DNA from: Chthoniobacteraceae bacterium
GTDB lineage: Bacteria > Verrucomicrobiota > Verrucomicrobiia > Chthoniobacterales > Chthoniobacteraceae
Assembly: GCA_947476045.1 (NCBI GenBank)
Contig: CANJNZ010000025.1
Location: forward strand, 1-55,521
Direction: 5' to 3'
DNA length: 55,521 nt
In this document: positions 34,138 through 43,048 of the stretch, in pieces
Layout: every line of letters starts with the position of its first letter
Position numbering within the stretch: the first letter of the stretch is position 1
Made by a program: the position numbers and the translations under genes
The notes under the pieces: generated by a model
What the model was told of the DNA's origin: nothing
Database searches by the model: none
The model's input: the letters and a program-made list of their open reading frames with translations, nothing else

Positions 34138-34224
34138 GTCCTGCCAGCCCCGCCCGATGACGTTGCCGTTACGCGCTGAGATTTTTCTTTTCCTGCGCGT
34201 GGGATTTTTGGGAAATTTCGGGGT

Positions 34225-34515
34225 ATGCAGAAGCGGCGTTCTCCCAACGATGATGCAATGGTGGCTCGGGCGGCGTATTGTTATGCGATGAAGTTTTGCG
34301 GGCGGCTGCCCAGGCGTGTGAGGAAGGTGCGCGAGGCGCGGGGGCTCAGCCGGTATGCGCTGGCGCTGGCTTCGGGGGTGTCGCGGGAGATGATCCGGCG
34401 GATCGAGACGGGGGATTCTTTTCCTTCGCTGTTTGTGGTGACGCGGATGGCTTGGGCGATGGGGCTGTCGTTCGCGGAGTTTGCGATGAGGTTGGACGGG
34501 CTGCGCCGTAGGTAA
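34225..34515 (+). CDS. XRE-family transcriptional regulator
   Basis: 96 residues with a Cro/C1-type helix-turn-helix: VRKVREARGLSRYALALASGVSREMIRRIETGDSFPSLFVVTRMAWAMGLSFAEFA. The 30-residue N-terminal extension is basic. It lies beside HsdS remnants and an HNH gene, so it could be a former restriction-system controller. A perfect 16-bp palindrome follows its stop. Confidence 0.85.
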   Translation: MQKRRSPNDDAMVARAAYCYAMKFCGRLPRRVRKVREARGLSRYALALASGVSREMIRRIETGDSFPSLFVVTRMAWAMGLSFAEFAMRLDGLRRR

Positions 34516-34519
34516 AAGC

Positions 34520-34535
34520 GCCCAATATATTGGGC
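34520..34535. promoter_or_regulatory. perfect 16-bp palindrome after the XRE gene
   Basis: GCCCAATATATTGGGC begins 4 bp after the stop of the XRE gene. It has no T-run and an AT-rich core, more like a binding site for a dimeric regulator than a terminator. The XRE protein upstream is an obvious candidate ligand, but this is unproven. Confidence 0.4.
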
Positions 34536-34784
34536 TAACGCGTTTCGCGGGGGCCGTGCTGGAATGTGCGGCGATGTCACTGCGCTTTTCCATATTCGAA
34601 TCGGCTGCCGGAACCACGGGGCACTGGGGGAACCACGAAGTCACGAAGCACACGAAGGGGCGGTTCGATTGCGGATTGGGGATTGCGGATTTCGGATTGA
34701 TGGGGTGCTGGTGTTTGCGAGGGGTTTTCTCGGGGAAAGGGGCGCTCTTCTCTGTTGGAGTGGCGTTTCGCTGGCCGGAGGCCA

Positions 34785-35130
34785 TACCTTCCCTCAAGGT
34801 AACGCTACCTTTGCCGGGGCTGGCCCTACCTTTTCAAAAGGTAACGCTACCTTTTGCACGGCTGGCCTTACCTTCCCGCAAGGTAACGCTACCTTTTACG
34901 CGGCTGGCCTTACCTTTTCAAAAGGTAACGCTACCTTTGTCGCGGCTGGCCCTACCTTTTCGCAAGGTAACGTTACCTTTGGCGCGGATAGCCCTACCTT
35001 TCCGCGAGGGAACGCTACCTTTGGCGCGGATAGCCCTACCTTTCCGCGAGGTAACGCTACCTTTTGCGGGGGCAGCGCTACCTTTCCGCAAAGAAACGCT
35101 ACCTTTTGCGACGCTAGCCTTACCTTTGGT
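34785..35130. repeat. 42-bp tandem repeat array with nested hairpins
   Basis: Eight units start at 34798, 34840, 34882, 34924, 34966, 35008, 35050 and 35092, each with GGTAACGCTACCTTT and a second CTACCTTT half. Within units AAGGTA...TACCTT and ACCTTTT-C-AAAAGGT are self-complementary, so both strands can form stem-loops at nearly every repeat. The unit is free of stops in several frames on both strands (14-codon repeats such as GNATF..AG.TFS), so the long ORFs here (for example 34556-35323) are probably by-products. The flanking 34536-34784 has GCGGATT and CACGAAG words and no supported gene. Confidence 0.85.
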
Positions 35131-35319
35131 GGCGGGTGGGCTGCCGGGTGTCCGGGTTGCGTTACCGTTTGGGGCGGTTGGGCGGAGGTGCGGCGTGGTG
35201 GGGTTCCCTTTTTCCAGACGGGTGCTGGTTTTTGTCCCGCCGCTGCTGCCGCTGCCGACTCTGCCTTTCCCTCCTGAACATCCACAACAAAACACAACAC
35301 ACAAAACACACACACGATT

Positions 35320-36018
35320 ATGAGAAGACAAATCTATTTCCCCGGTCGCATCGGGGAACAACCGAACTGGCTCTTAAATCTGGCCAACAAACTGACCATT
35401 TACGGGCCAAACCTGAGCATCCCGACCGGCGACATCGGGGCGTGCATGGATGATGCGAAATGGTGCGCTTATCTGCTGGGGCTGTGGCTCGAGGCGGTGC
35501 GCGCTTTTTCGCCAGCTACGACGGACAAGGTGGATGACGCGCTCATGGGCACGGGCAACACGGTCATCACGCTGCCCACGTTCACCGCACCGGCGCTGCC
35601 GGGCGGCGTGACTCCGCAAAAGCCGGGTGCGCTGGCGCGCATCTTTGCGATGGTGGCCAGAATCAAGAAGGACCCGGCCTACGACGAGGCGATGGGCACG
35701 GACCTGGGCATCGTCGGCGCGGAGGAAACGAGCCATGCAGTGCCGAAATTCACCACCTCGGTGCTGCGCATCGGCGCAATGGAGGTGGTGCGCCTCGGGT
35801 TCTACAAATACGCGCACGACGGCGTGTATATGGAAAGCCGTCGCAACGGCGGCGCGTGGGAGATGCTCGGCATCGACACCGAAAGCCCCTACACAGACGA
35901 GCGCCCCCTGCTCAACCCCGCCGCGCCCGAAGTGCGCGAATACCGCATGTGCTTCTGGGACAAAGGCACGCCCAACGGCGATTGGACCGATGTGGCCAAG
36001 GTGACGGTGAGCCCGTGA
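35320..36018 (+). CDS. protein of unknown function
   Basis: 232 residues: MRRQIYFPGRIGEQPNWLLNLANKL, a helical segment (DDAKWCAYLLGLWLEAVRAFSPATTDKV), a proline-rich linker, then a strand-rich C-terminus resembling a fibronectin-like fold (GFYKYAHDGVYMESRRNGGAWEMLGIDTESPYTDERPL...YRMCFWDKGTPNGDWTDVAKVTV). The middle helices and C-terminal sandwich resemble proteins found beside repeat arrays in this phylum, but I cannot name a function. It starts after an A/C-only leader (ACAAAACACACACAC). Confidence 0.65.
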   Translation: MRRQIYFPGRIGEQPNWLLNLANKLTIYGPNLSIPTGDIGACMDDAKWCAYLLGLWLEAVRAFSPATTDKVDDALMGTGNTVITLPTFTAPALPGGVTPQKPGALARIFAMVARIKKDPAYDEAMGTDLGIVGAEETSHAVPKFTTSVLRIGAMEVVRLGFYKYAHDGVYMESRRNGGAWEMLGIDTESPYTDERPLLNPAAPEVREYRMCFWDKGTPNGDWTDVAKVTVSP

Positions 36019-36259
36019 TTTGATTGCGGATTGCAGATTGCGGATTGCGGATTTTTTCCGCGCATCGGGGCGCGCTCTTTCACGGGGCGCGCTCTGTTTG
36101 CTTGCAGGGGGGCGCATATTCACCAGTCACGAGTTACCAGTCACCAGTCACAGCCGCATAAACATACCCAGCGCCCACCCGTCGGGACGACCCGCCACTC
36201 GCACGGGGCTCACTTATGCGCTGGTCGCTGGCACGTGTCTTTCTTAGAAGGCTCGCGTC
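36019..36259. repeat. intergenic word repeats (GCGGATT and CCAGTCA types)
   Basis: 241 bp without a gene. 36022-36052 repeats GATTGCGGATT; 36119-36152 repeats CACCAGTCAC and GAGTTACCAGTCACC. The same two word families occur together at 33207-33257. No promoter was recognised. Confidence 0.5.
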
Positions 36260-39200
36260 TTGGCCCAACCGAATCAGCCCAATTCCGGCCATCCGCTCAG
36301 CGGATGGCGTTCGCACGCCGTCGCTGGCGTCCTATTTGCACTGATCTTTGTGCTGCTCACAAATGTGCGGCCTTTCTCGCGCTGGAATGATCCAGGAACG
36401 AAATACTTTTTCGCGGCGGCGATTTCCTCGCCGTCGGATGGTTTGGCGCAGGTGAGCTGCCGTTTCTTCGGCGGTGTGCGGCCATCACCATCAGGGCGCG
36501 CGAGAATTGTGAAATCAGAAACACCGCGCATGGTTTTAATGGAGGTGCCGAGCGAGGAATTGCGTGCGGTGCTCTTTGAGCCGTTTGTGCAGGGGGATGA
36601 GTTGCTTTTGCGCGATGCGCAAATCGTGGATGTGTATCATCAAGTGATTCACCGCTTCAGCGTCGCCGATGCAAAGCCAACGGTGCCGGACACAATGCAG
36701 GTGGCGTCAGACGGGACGCTCAAGCTCAAGCTGGTGCGCGGGGCCTCGATCACATTCATGCCTCCATCGCCTGTCACTCTCGCGGATAGTTTGTGGCCGG
36801 GGTGGGGAGTGGTGATGGCGGAGTTTATGGTATCGGGAATTTTGTTCACGGTGCTGTGCACGTTGCTGGCGCAGCGATTTCCCGGTGTCTGGTCACGCAT
36901 GACATCTGCGCTGGTAGCGTGGGCGACATCGCGTCCGAAGACAGCGGTGTTTCTCGCGGCGCTCGTGGCGGTGCTGGTGAGTTGTCATCCGATTATTTTT
37001 CTCGGGCGCAGTTTTGTTTCGCCAAACAACGGAGCGCAGGCGCTCTACGATGATTTTCCAAGTCTGCCCGGCTCTACCGATGTGGAGGTGGAGGACAGTG
37101 CGGGCTCTGATCTCGGCGCAATGATGTGGGCTTTCATCCCATACTCGGTGATGCAGCACGAGGCGCTCGCGCATGGCGAATGGCCACTGCGGAACCGCTA
37201 CGCGTATAATGGACTCGGTTTGCAGGGGCAGGGGATTTCGATGTTTGGCGACCCGCTGCATTTGATTCCAGTCGCGGCGAATGGCGCGGCGTGGGCGTGG
37301 GATGTGAAGTTCCTTTGTGCGAAGCTGCTCTTCGCATTTGGCGCGGGCCTGCTGGTGCTCGGTGCGGTGCAGCGCGTGGGCATTGCGACGTTGCTTGCTG
37401 CGTCCGCGCCGTTCATTGGGTTCTTCGCGTTTCGCTTTAACCACGCGGCATTTTTCAGCCTGTGCTATGCGCCGTGGATTCTGCTGCCGTGGCTGCGTGT
37501 GGCTGGATGTGATTCGCTGCGCGCGGCGTGGAAATGGATGCTGTTGCTCGTGGTCGCGAGCGTGGCGGAATTGAACAGCGGCGCGATCAAAGAGGCGGTG
37601 CTGTTGCTGGGCGCGCTCAATTTCGCCGGGATGCTCGCGGTGCTGCTGCATGCCGCGCCGATGCGGGCACGCATGAAAACGGCGACGCTGATGATTTGGG
37701 CGAATGTGCTATTCGTCCTCGTGTCCGCGCCGTTCTGGATGACGTTCCTCGATCTGCTTGGTCGCGCCTACACGGTTTACGATCAGGTGAAGGTTTTTCA
37801 AATCCAGCCGGGGCTGCTTGCAGGATTGTTCGACGATTTATTCTACCGCCAGCTTCAGCCGCGCGAGCAGCACTTCAATCCCTCCGCAAATTTTCTACTT
37901 CTCCTCGGCGTGCTCTGGTCGCTGGTCCGCTGGCGTTCGCTAGCGAAGGAGCCGGTGTGGCTCGCGTGTGTGTTCGCCGCTTTGCCTGCGCTCGCAATTG
38001 CGTTTGGCGTGGTGCCGCCGACGTGGGTGGCTGCAATGCCGTTCATCGGGAAAATCTGGCACGTGGATAATTGCTTCACGCTCCCCGTGATCGTGTTGTC
38101 ATTTGTCATCGCAGCCTTCGGGTTGCGTGAATGTCTGGATCGTCGTCGCGATTCCGAGTGGCGCTTCGATTGGATCGCATTTGCTGTGATGCTCGGCGGG
38201 CTTTACGCGCTCTATTTTGGATTCAGCCATGCGGCACACCGTAGCGGACAGTCGTTTTTGGCGGTGGGCGACACAGTGCCGAAGAGCCCATTTTTTCTCG
38301 CTTACGCTGCGGGACTCGCCAGCTCGGTGCTGCTGCTGCCGTGGCTGTGGCGACGGCTCGCATATGCGCGGCTCGGTGTAGCTGGCTGGCTTGTCATGCT
38401 TTTGGCGGTAGGTGCGTTGCACTTTCGGCACTCGATGTTCGCTGGAACAAAGTTCGATGCTTACGTGATGAATCCGCAGCCTCGTCCGGATTTTCACGCG
38501 CTGTCGCCAGCGGTGGAGGCGATTCGCCGTCGAATCGAAGCCAGCCATGAGCCAGCCCGTGCGCTCGGTTTAAATGGCAATCTCGCTCCAGACTTCAACG
38601 CGGTGTATGGCCTCGAAACGCCGTTCGGCTGCGACGCAGTGCTCAATCGCTGGCAGTGGGAACTCGCGGATGCCGCTGGTTTCATGCGGCTCTGGGGCTG
38701 GCGGATTGTTTTGGTGAAGCAGCATTTCCCCGCGCTGCTGCCGATGCTCGATTTCCTGAACGTGCGCTACTATGTGACGATGCCAACCGAGGACAAGCGA
38801 CCGCTCCCCGGCCTGACACTGCTCGGCGAACGCGACATGGTGGTTTACGAAAGCCGCACGACATGGCCGCGTGCCTTTTTCACCGACCGCATCGCACGCT
38901 ACACGCACGCCACGGACTTGGTGAAGCTCGTGAACACATCCGAGGCGAAGCCGCTCGCAGCATTGGAAAGCGCGGAGCCGACGCCGCCCTCGCTTGCCGA
39001 CATCGGCGAAGACATCTCCTCGCGCAACGTGGTCGCCGCGACGCAATACGTGCTTACGCCGAACACCACGGCGTTTCACGTCAAGGCAACGGATCGCGGC
39101 GTCGTTGTGCTGGGTGAGGCTTTTGAAACGGGAAACTATCGCGTGACCGTGAACGGTGCCGCTGCCGAGGCAGTGCGAATGAATCACGGTTTCCTCGGCG

Positions 39201-39349
39201 TCGCCGTGCCTGCTGCCGGCGAATACGATGTGCGCTTCACCTATCGCCCGCGTGTATGGTCGCTCGCTCTTGGTGTTGCCAGCGCGGGCATCTTCCTACT
39301 ACTCCTCACCGGCGTCGTTGCCCGCAAGCAACGGCAACAGCCCGCATGA
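36260..39349 (+). CDS. large polytopic membrane protein (YfhO-like)
   Basis: 1029 residues from a TTG at 36260. One N-terminal membrane helix and a soluble domain of about 150 residues come first, then about ten hydrophobic segments (residues 190-720), with an extracellular loop GQGISMFGDPLHLIPVAANG typical of YfhO-like and other GT-C-fold proteins. The C-terminal 300 residues form a soluble beta-domain (YVLTPNTTAFHVKATDRGVVVLGEAFETGNYRVTVNGAAAEAVRMNHGFLGVAVPAAGEYDVRF), also YfhO-like, ending in a last helix. It probably transfers sugars or supports glycan assembly outside the membrane. It overlaps the epimerase gene by 4 nt. Confidence 0.8.
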   Translation: MAQPNQPNSGHPLSGWRSHAVAGVLFALIFVLLTNVRPFSRWNDPGTKYFFAAAISSPSDGLAQVSCRFFGGVRPSPSGRARIVKSETPRMVLMEVPSEELRAVLFEPFVQGDELLLRDAQIVDVYHQVIHRFSVADAKPTVPDTMQVASDGTLKLKLVRGASITFMPPSPVTLADSLWPGWGVVMAEFMVSGILFTVLCTLLAQRFPGVWSRMTSALVAWATSRPKTAVFLAALVAVLVSCHPIIFLGRSFVSPNNGAQALYDDFPSLPGSTDVEVEDSAGSDLGAMMWAFIPYSVMQHEALAHGEWPLRNRYAYNGLGLQGQGISMFGDPLHLIPVAANGAAWAWDVKFLCAKLLFAFGAGLLVLGAVQRVGIATLLAASAPFIGFFAFRFNHAAFFSLCYAPWILLPWLRVAGCDSLRAAWKWMLLLVVASVAELNSGAIKEAVLLLGALNFAGMLAVLLHAAPMRARMKTATLMIWANVLFVLVSAPFWMTFLDLLGRAYTVYDQVKVFQIQPGLLAGLFDDLFYRQLQPREQHFNPSANFLLLLGVLWSLVRWRSLAKEPVWLACVFAALPALAIAFGVVPPTWVAAMPFIGKIWHVDNCFTLPVIVLSFVIAAFGLRECLDRRRDSEWRFDWIAFAVMLGGLYALYFGFSHAAHRSGQSFLAVGDTVPKSPFFLAYAAGLASSVLLLPWLWRRLAYARLGVAGWLVMLLAVGALHFRHSMFAGTKFDAYVMNPQPRPDFHALSPAVEAIRRRIEASHEPARALGLNGNLAPDFNAVYGLETPFGCDAVLNRWQWELADAAGFMRLWGWRIVLVKQHFPALLPMLDFLNVRYYVTMPTEDKRPLPGLTLLGERDMVVYESRTTWPRAFFTDRIARYTHATDLVKLVNTSEAKPLAALESAEPTPPSLADIGEDISSRNVVAATQYVLTPNTTAFHVKATDRGVVVLGEAFETGNYRVTVNGAAAEAVRMNHGFLGVAVPAAGEYDVRFTYRPRVWSLALGVASAGIFLLLLTGVVARKQRQQPA

Positions 39350-40317
39350 CCAACCCAAGCTACGAATCCGTTTTCATTTCCGGCGGTGCCGGATTTATCG
39401 GCAGCCACCTCGCCCGCCGCCTGCTCGCACGTGCCGATGTAAAGCGCGTCGTGATCTACGACAACTTTTCCAGCGGGCTGGATGCGTATCTTTCCGATCT
39501 GAAAAGCGATGCCCGCTTGGAAATTGTGCGCGCCGATTTGAAAGACAAGGATGCCGTGATTGCAGCGATGCGCGGTTGCGAAGTTGTCTTTCACCTCGCG
39601 GCAAATCCCGACATCGCGAAGGCGGTGACACAGCCGGACATTGATTTTTGGGAGGGCACCTACCTCGCGCAGAACGTCCTCGAGGCCATCCGCGTGAACG
39701 GCGTGAAGCGTCTTCTCTACACGAGCGGCAGCGGCGTTTATGGGGAAAATGCGAGCGTCGCCTTCGCTGAGACCTACGGCCCGTGCGTGCCCATTTCCAC
39801 CTACGGCGCGAGCAAGCTTGCGTGCGAGGCACTCATCGCTGCGTATTGCCACATGTTCGGACTCACCGCGCGCGCGTTTCGTTTCGCCAATGTCGTCGGC
39901 CCGCGCCAGACGCACGGCGTCGGCTACGACTTCGTGCGGCGGCTCAAAGCGGACCCCACGCAACTCCGCATCCTCGGCGACGGCTCGCAGAGTAAGAGCT
40001 ACATCCATGTCGAGGACATCCTTGATGCCGTATTCCTCGCCCACGAACGCTGCTCTTTGAAATACGATGTCTTCAACGTTGCCACCGGCGACTACATCAC
40101 CGTGAAGGAAATCGCCGACCTCGCGCGCGGAATCTGCACCACGCCGGATGCACGCTATGATTTCACCGGCGGTGATCGTGGATGGAAAGGCGATGTGCCC
40201 GTCGTGCGTTTCGATTGCGAAAAAATCCAGTCACTAGGCTGGCGCTGCCGCCGCAACAGCGCGCAGGCAGTGGGCGATGCGATGACTGCAATGTGGGAGG
40301 AAATTCACCGTGGCTGA
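39346..40317 (+). CDS. NAD-dependent sugar epimerase/dehydratase (extended SDR)
   Basis: 323 residues from the ATG at 39346 that overlaps the previous stop (ATGA). NAD-binding motif SVFISGGAGFIGSHLARRLL, catalytic Thr/Ser segment LLYTSGSGVYGENA, the YxxxK pair in STYGASKLACEAL, and RFANVVGPRQTHGVGYDFVRRL for substrate binding. GalE-like. The product is uncertain: UDP-glucose-type epimerase, or an epimerase acting on the heptose nucleotide made downstream. Confidence 0.93.
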   Translation: MTNPSYESVFISGGAGFIGSHLARRLLARADVKRVVIYDNFSSGLDAYLSDLKSDARLEIVRADLKDKDAVIAAMRGCEVVFHLAANPDIAKAVTQPDIDFWEGTYLAQNVLEAIRVNGVKRLLYTSGSGVYGENASVAFAETYGPCVPISTYGASKLACEALIAAYCHMFGLTARAFRFANVVGPRQTHGVGYDFVRRLKADPTQLRILGDGSQSKSYIHVEDILDAVFLAHERCSLKYDVFNVATGDYITVKEIADLARGICTTPDARYDFTGGDRGWKGDVPVVRFDCEKIQSLGWRCRRNSAQAVGDAMTAMWEEIHRG

Positions 40318-41515
40318 GACACCGACTACTATCGAGCACCTGCTCCCGGCGGGCGTGGAGAAAACTTCCTTGGAGCTGAGCATCGTCGTCCCCGCGTTGA
40401 ACGAGCGCATCACCGTCACCGAGTTTGTCGAGTGGTGTAAAGCGGGCATCGCGCAGGCTGGCGTGAGTGCGCAAATCCTCATCGTGGACAGTTCCGCCGA
40501 TGAAACGCCGCAGCTTGCACTCGCTGCCGGAGCCGAGGTGCTGCGCGTGCCGAAACGCGGACTAGGCCGTGCTTACATTGATGCGATCCCTTTCATCCGC
40601 GGCCAATGGATCGTGATGGGTGACGCCGACCTTACCTACGATTTCCGTGAACTTGCGCCCTTCGTCGCCGAGTTTAAAAAAGGAGCGGAGTATGTGATGG
40701 GCAGCCGTTTCAGCGGCAGTATTGAGGACGGCGCGATGCCCGGCCTGCACCGCTACTTCGGCACCCCGCTCACAACGTGGATTTTGAACCGCATCTATCA
40801 CAGCCGATACAGCGACATCCATTGCGGGATGCGCGGACTCACGCGCGAGGCACTGGCGAAAATCGATCTCAAATCACAGTCGTGGGAATACGCCAGCGAG
40901 ATGGTGCTCAAGGCCGCACGTCTCGGACTCCGCATCGCCGAGGTGCCCGTGAAATTTTATAAGGACCGCGAAGGTCGCCTCAGCCATCACCGCCGCATGG
41001 GCTGGCTCTCGCCGTGGATCGCGGGGTGGATCAATCTCAAGGTGATGCTCGTCTATACCCCCGACTCTTTTTTGCTCAGGCCGGGTTTTGTGCTCGCGCT
41101 TTTCGGTCTGGTTCTTTCGTTCGCGCTGAGTGCCGGGCCGCTCACGATTTTTGGCATCGGCTTTAATCTTTACTGGATGCTGCTCGGCGTGACGTGCGCG
41201 ACGCTCGGTTATAGCTGCATTCAGATCGGCATCGCCGCACGAATCATGCACCGGCTACGGCCCGGCATCGCCGAGCGCGTGCAAAACTTTCTCACCTACG
41301 ATCGCGGTATGTTGATTTCCGGCGCGTCGTTTGCCATAGGCCTCGTTCTCGTCGGCTCGCTGGTGTGGCGCTATGTGTCCGGAGGTCTGCGCCTCGAAAG
41401 TCTGTCGCATCCAGCCATCCTCGGCCTGCTGCTGATCATCCTCGGCTTTCAGACATTCTGTTTCACTCTGCTGCTGGAAATGGCCCAGCGCGTCGCCAGA
41501 AAAAACGAAGTATGA
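40310..41515 (+). CDS. GT2 glycosyltransferase with C-terminal membrane helices
   Basis: 401 residues from a GTG at 40310, preceded by a good GGAGG ribosome site at 40296-40300 and overlapping the previous gene by 8 nt. GT-A domain: LSIVVPALNERITVTEFV, VDSSADETPQLA, KRGLGRAYIDAIPFIRGQWIVMGDADLTYDF (the metal-binding DAD), then IHCGMRGLTREALAKIDL. Four C-terminal membrane helices follow (FALSAGPLTIFGIGFNLYWMLLG and others). Similar to polyprenyl-phosphate glycosyltransferases that load a sugar on a lipid carrier. Confidence 0.93.
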   Translation: MAETPTTIEHLLPAGVEKTSLELSIVVPALNERITVTEFVEWCKAGIAQAGVSAQILIVDSSADETPQLALAAGAEVLRVPKRGLGRAYIDAIPFIRGQWIVMGDADLTYDFRELAPFVAEFKKGAEYVMGSRFSGSIEDGAMPGLHRYFGTPLTTWILNRIYHSRYSDIHCGMRGLTREALAKIDLKSQSWEYASEMVLKAARLGLRIAEVPVKFYKDREGRLSHHRRMGWLSPWIAGWINLKVMLVYTPDSFLLRPGFVLALFGLVLSFALSAGPLTIFGIGFNLYWMLLGVTCATLGYSCIQIGIAARIMHRLRPGIAERVQNFLTYDRGMLISGASFAIGLVLVGSLVWRYVSGGLRLESLSHPAILGLLLIILGFQTFCFTLLLEMAQRVARKNEV

Positions 41516-42129
41516 GCGCGGAACGTTCGCACGAAAGCTACGGGCAGCATGGTGTGACGTGGGTGGATCGCTTCGGTGTCTGGCTCTCTCAGCGTGCCAT
41601 CCGGAAATATCTCCCGCAGCGCGATGACCTCGTCGCCGTGGAACTCGGCTGCGGCTATCGCGCTACGCAACTCGTCACACTCGGCGACCGGCTGAAACGC
41701 GGAGTAGGTGTGGATTTCTCCATTGCGCCGGAGTTGAAACAGCTCGCAAAGTTCGAGTTTCATGAGGGCCCCATTGAAGACACACTGCCTAAACTCGAAC
41801 GCGGCACCTTCGACGCCGTGCTGCTCATCTCCGTGCTGGAGCATTTGCGCGAGCCGCTCGCTGCCATCGAGTCCGCGCACGCACTGCTGCGGCCCGGCGG
41901 AGTCCTGCTTATCAATGTCCCTACGTGGCGCGGTAAGTTCTTCCTCGAACTGTCCGCCTTCCGCCTCGGCCTCAGCCCGAAGACCGAAATGGACGACCAC
42001 AAAATGTATTACGACAAACGCGACCTATGGCCGCTGCTCGTCCGCGCCGGTTTCAAGCCCAGCGCCATCCGTCTCCGCTATCACAAATTCGGCCTGAATC
42101 TCTTTGCAGCTGCGCAGAGGAGTGTTTGA
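41512..42129 (+). CDS. SAM-dependent methyltransferase
   Basis: 205 residues from the ATG at 41512 that overlaps the glycosyltransferase stop (ATGA). SAM-binding motif I DLVAVELGCGYRATQLV, VGVDFSIAPELKQL, then FDAVLLISVLEHLREPLAAIESAHALLRPGGVLLINVPTW. It probably methylates a glycan or lipid-linked intermediate in this locus. About 150 bp without a gene follow. Confidence 0.88.
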   Translation: MSAERSHESYGQHGVTWVDRFGVWLSQRAIRKYLPQRDDLVAVELGCGYRATQLVTLGDRLKRGVGVDFSIAPELKQLAKFEFHEGPIEDTLPKLERGTFDAVLLISVLEHLREPLAAIESAHALLRPGGVLLINVPTWRGKFFLELSAFRLGLSPKTEMDDHKMYYDKRDLWPLLVRAGFKPSAIRLRYHKFGLNLFAAAQRSV

Positions 42130-42280
42130 TTGGAATGAAAGGTGAACCTTCCACGAATGCGGTTTCCTATTGTTTCGGGCGTGGTGCTTGCGAATTCGGT
42201 GCCAGCCCTCGTAAAAGCGCGGCGATGAAACCTCACGAGCCCGCCCAGTGCAGCAACAGCGAACGCGCATTTAGACAGCT

Positions 42281-43048
42281 ATGACTCCAGAATCACACCA
42301 CGACGATTGGGACGCGCACTGGGACCGCTATGCGGGCTCTGCCAGCCAGAACCCTGCGCAGCGGATGAGGCATGAACTGGTCGCGCGGATTTTGCGAAAT
42401 GGGGCGCAGCCGACGATGCGGCTTTTTGACATCGGCAGCGGGCAGGGGGACATGCTGGCGAAATTGCGTCCGCTTTTTGCGAAGGCGGAGTTTTTCGGTG
42501 CGGAGCTGAGCGCGAGCGGTGTTGCGATCAGCAAAAAGAAAGTGCCGGATGCGACATTCCTCGTGGAGGATTTATTTTCGCCGACTGGCGAGCTGGCGAA
42601 ATTTCACGGGTGGGCGACGGATGCCGTGTGCTCCGAGGTGCTGGAGCATGTGGACGATCCGACTGCGTTCCTGCGCGCGGCGAGTCCGTATCTCGCGGAG
42701 AATGCGCGACTGGTGGTCACCGTGCCGGGCGGGCCGATGTCGGCGTTTGACAAACATATCGGCCACCGCCAGCACTTCACCAAGGCGAGCATCTCGCGCA
42801 TTTTCGTGGAGAGCGGCTTCACCGTGGAGCGCGTGTATCGGACAGGCTTTCCGTTTTTCAACCTCTACCGCAGTGTGGTGATCGCGCGGGGTGAAAAACT
42901 CGCGCAGGATGTAGAGGGTTCGGGCGGCGCTTCGTCCGCAGCGGCCTCGCTGGCGATGGCCGTGTTCCGCTTCCTGTTTCATTTCAATCTCACCGACTCG
43001 CCCTTTGGCTGGCAGGTGGTCGCAGTCGGGAGGAAGAACAAGGCATGA
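42281..43048 (+). CDS. SAM-dependent methyltransferase
   Basis: 255 residues. Motif I MRLFDIGSGQGDMLAKL, acidic loop FFGAELSASGVAISKKK, then TDAVCSEVLEHVDDPTAFLRAASPYLAENARLVVTVPGG and the late HRQHFTKASISRIF. Class I Rossmann methyltransferase of the UbiE/Coq5-like type; substrate unknown. The last codons overlap the kinase gene (ATGA at 43045). Confidence 0.9.
   Translation: MTPESHHDDWDAHWDRYAGSASQNPAQRMRHELVARILRNGAQPTMRLFDIGSGQGDMLAKLRPLFAKAEFFGAELSASGVAISKKKVPDATFLVEDLFSPTGELAKFHGWATDAVCSEVLEHVDDPTAFLRAASPYLAENARLVVTVPGGPMSAFDKHIGHRQHFTKASISRIFVESGFTVERVYRTGFPFFNLYRSVVIARGEKLAQDVEGSGGASSAAASLAMAVFRFLFHFNLTDSPFGWQVVAVGRKNKA

Noticed and set aside
34785-35130. CRISPR array
   Set aside because: Units are contiguous 42-bp repeats without distinct spacers, and there are no cas genes.
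34556-35323. Repeat-protein gene spanning the 42-bp array
   Set aside because: At least four frames on both strands are open because the unit has no stops; the flanks of each ORF are translated word repeats, and no start context favours one frame.
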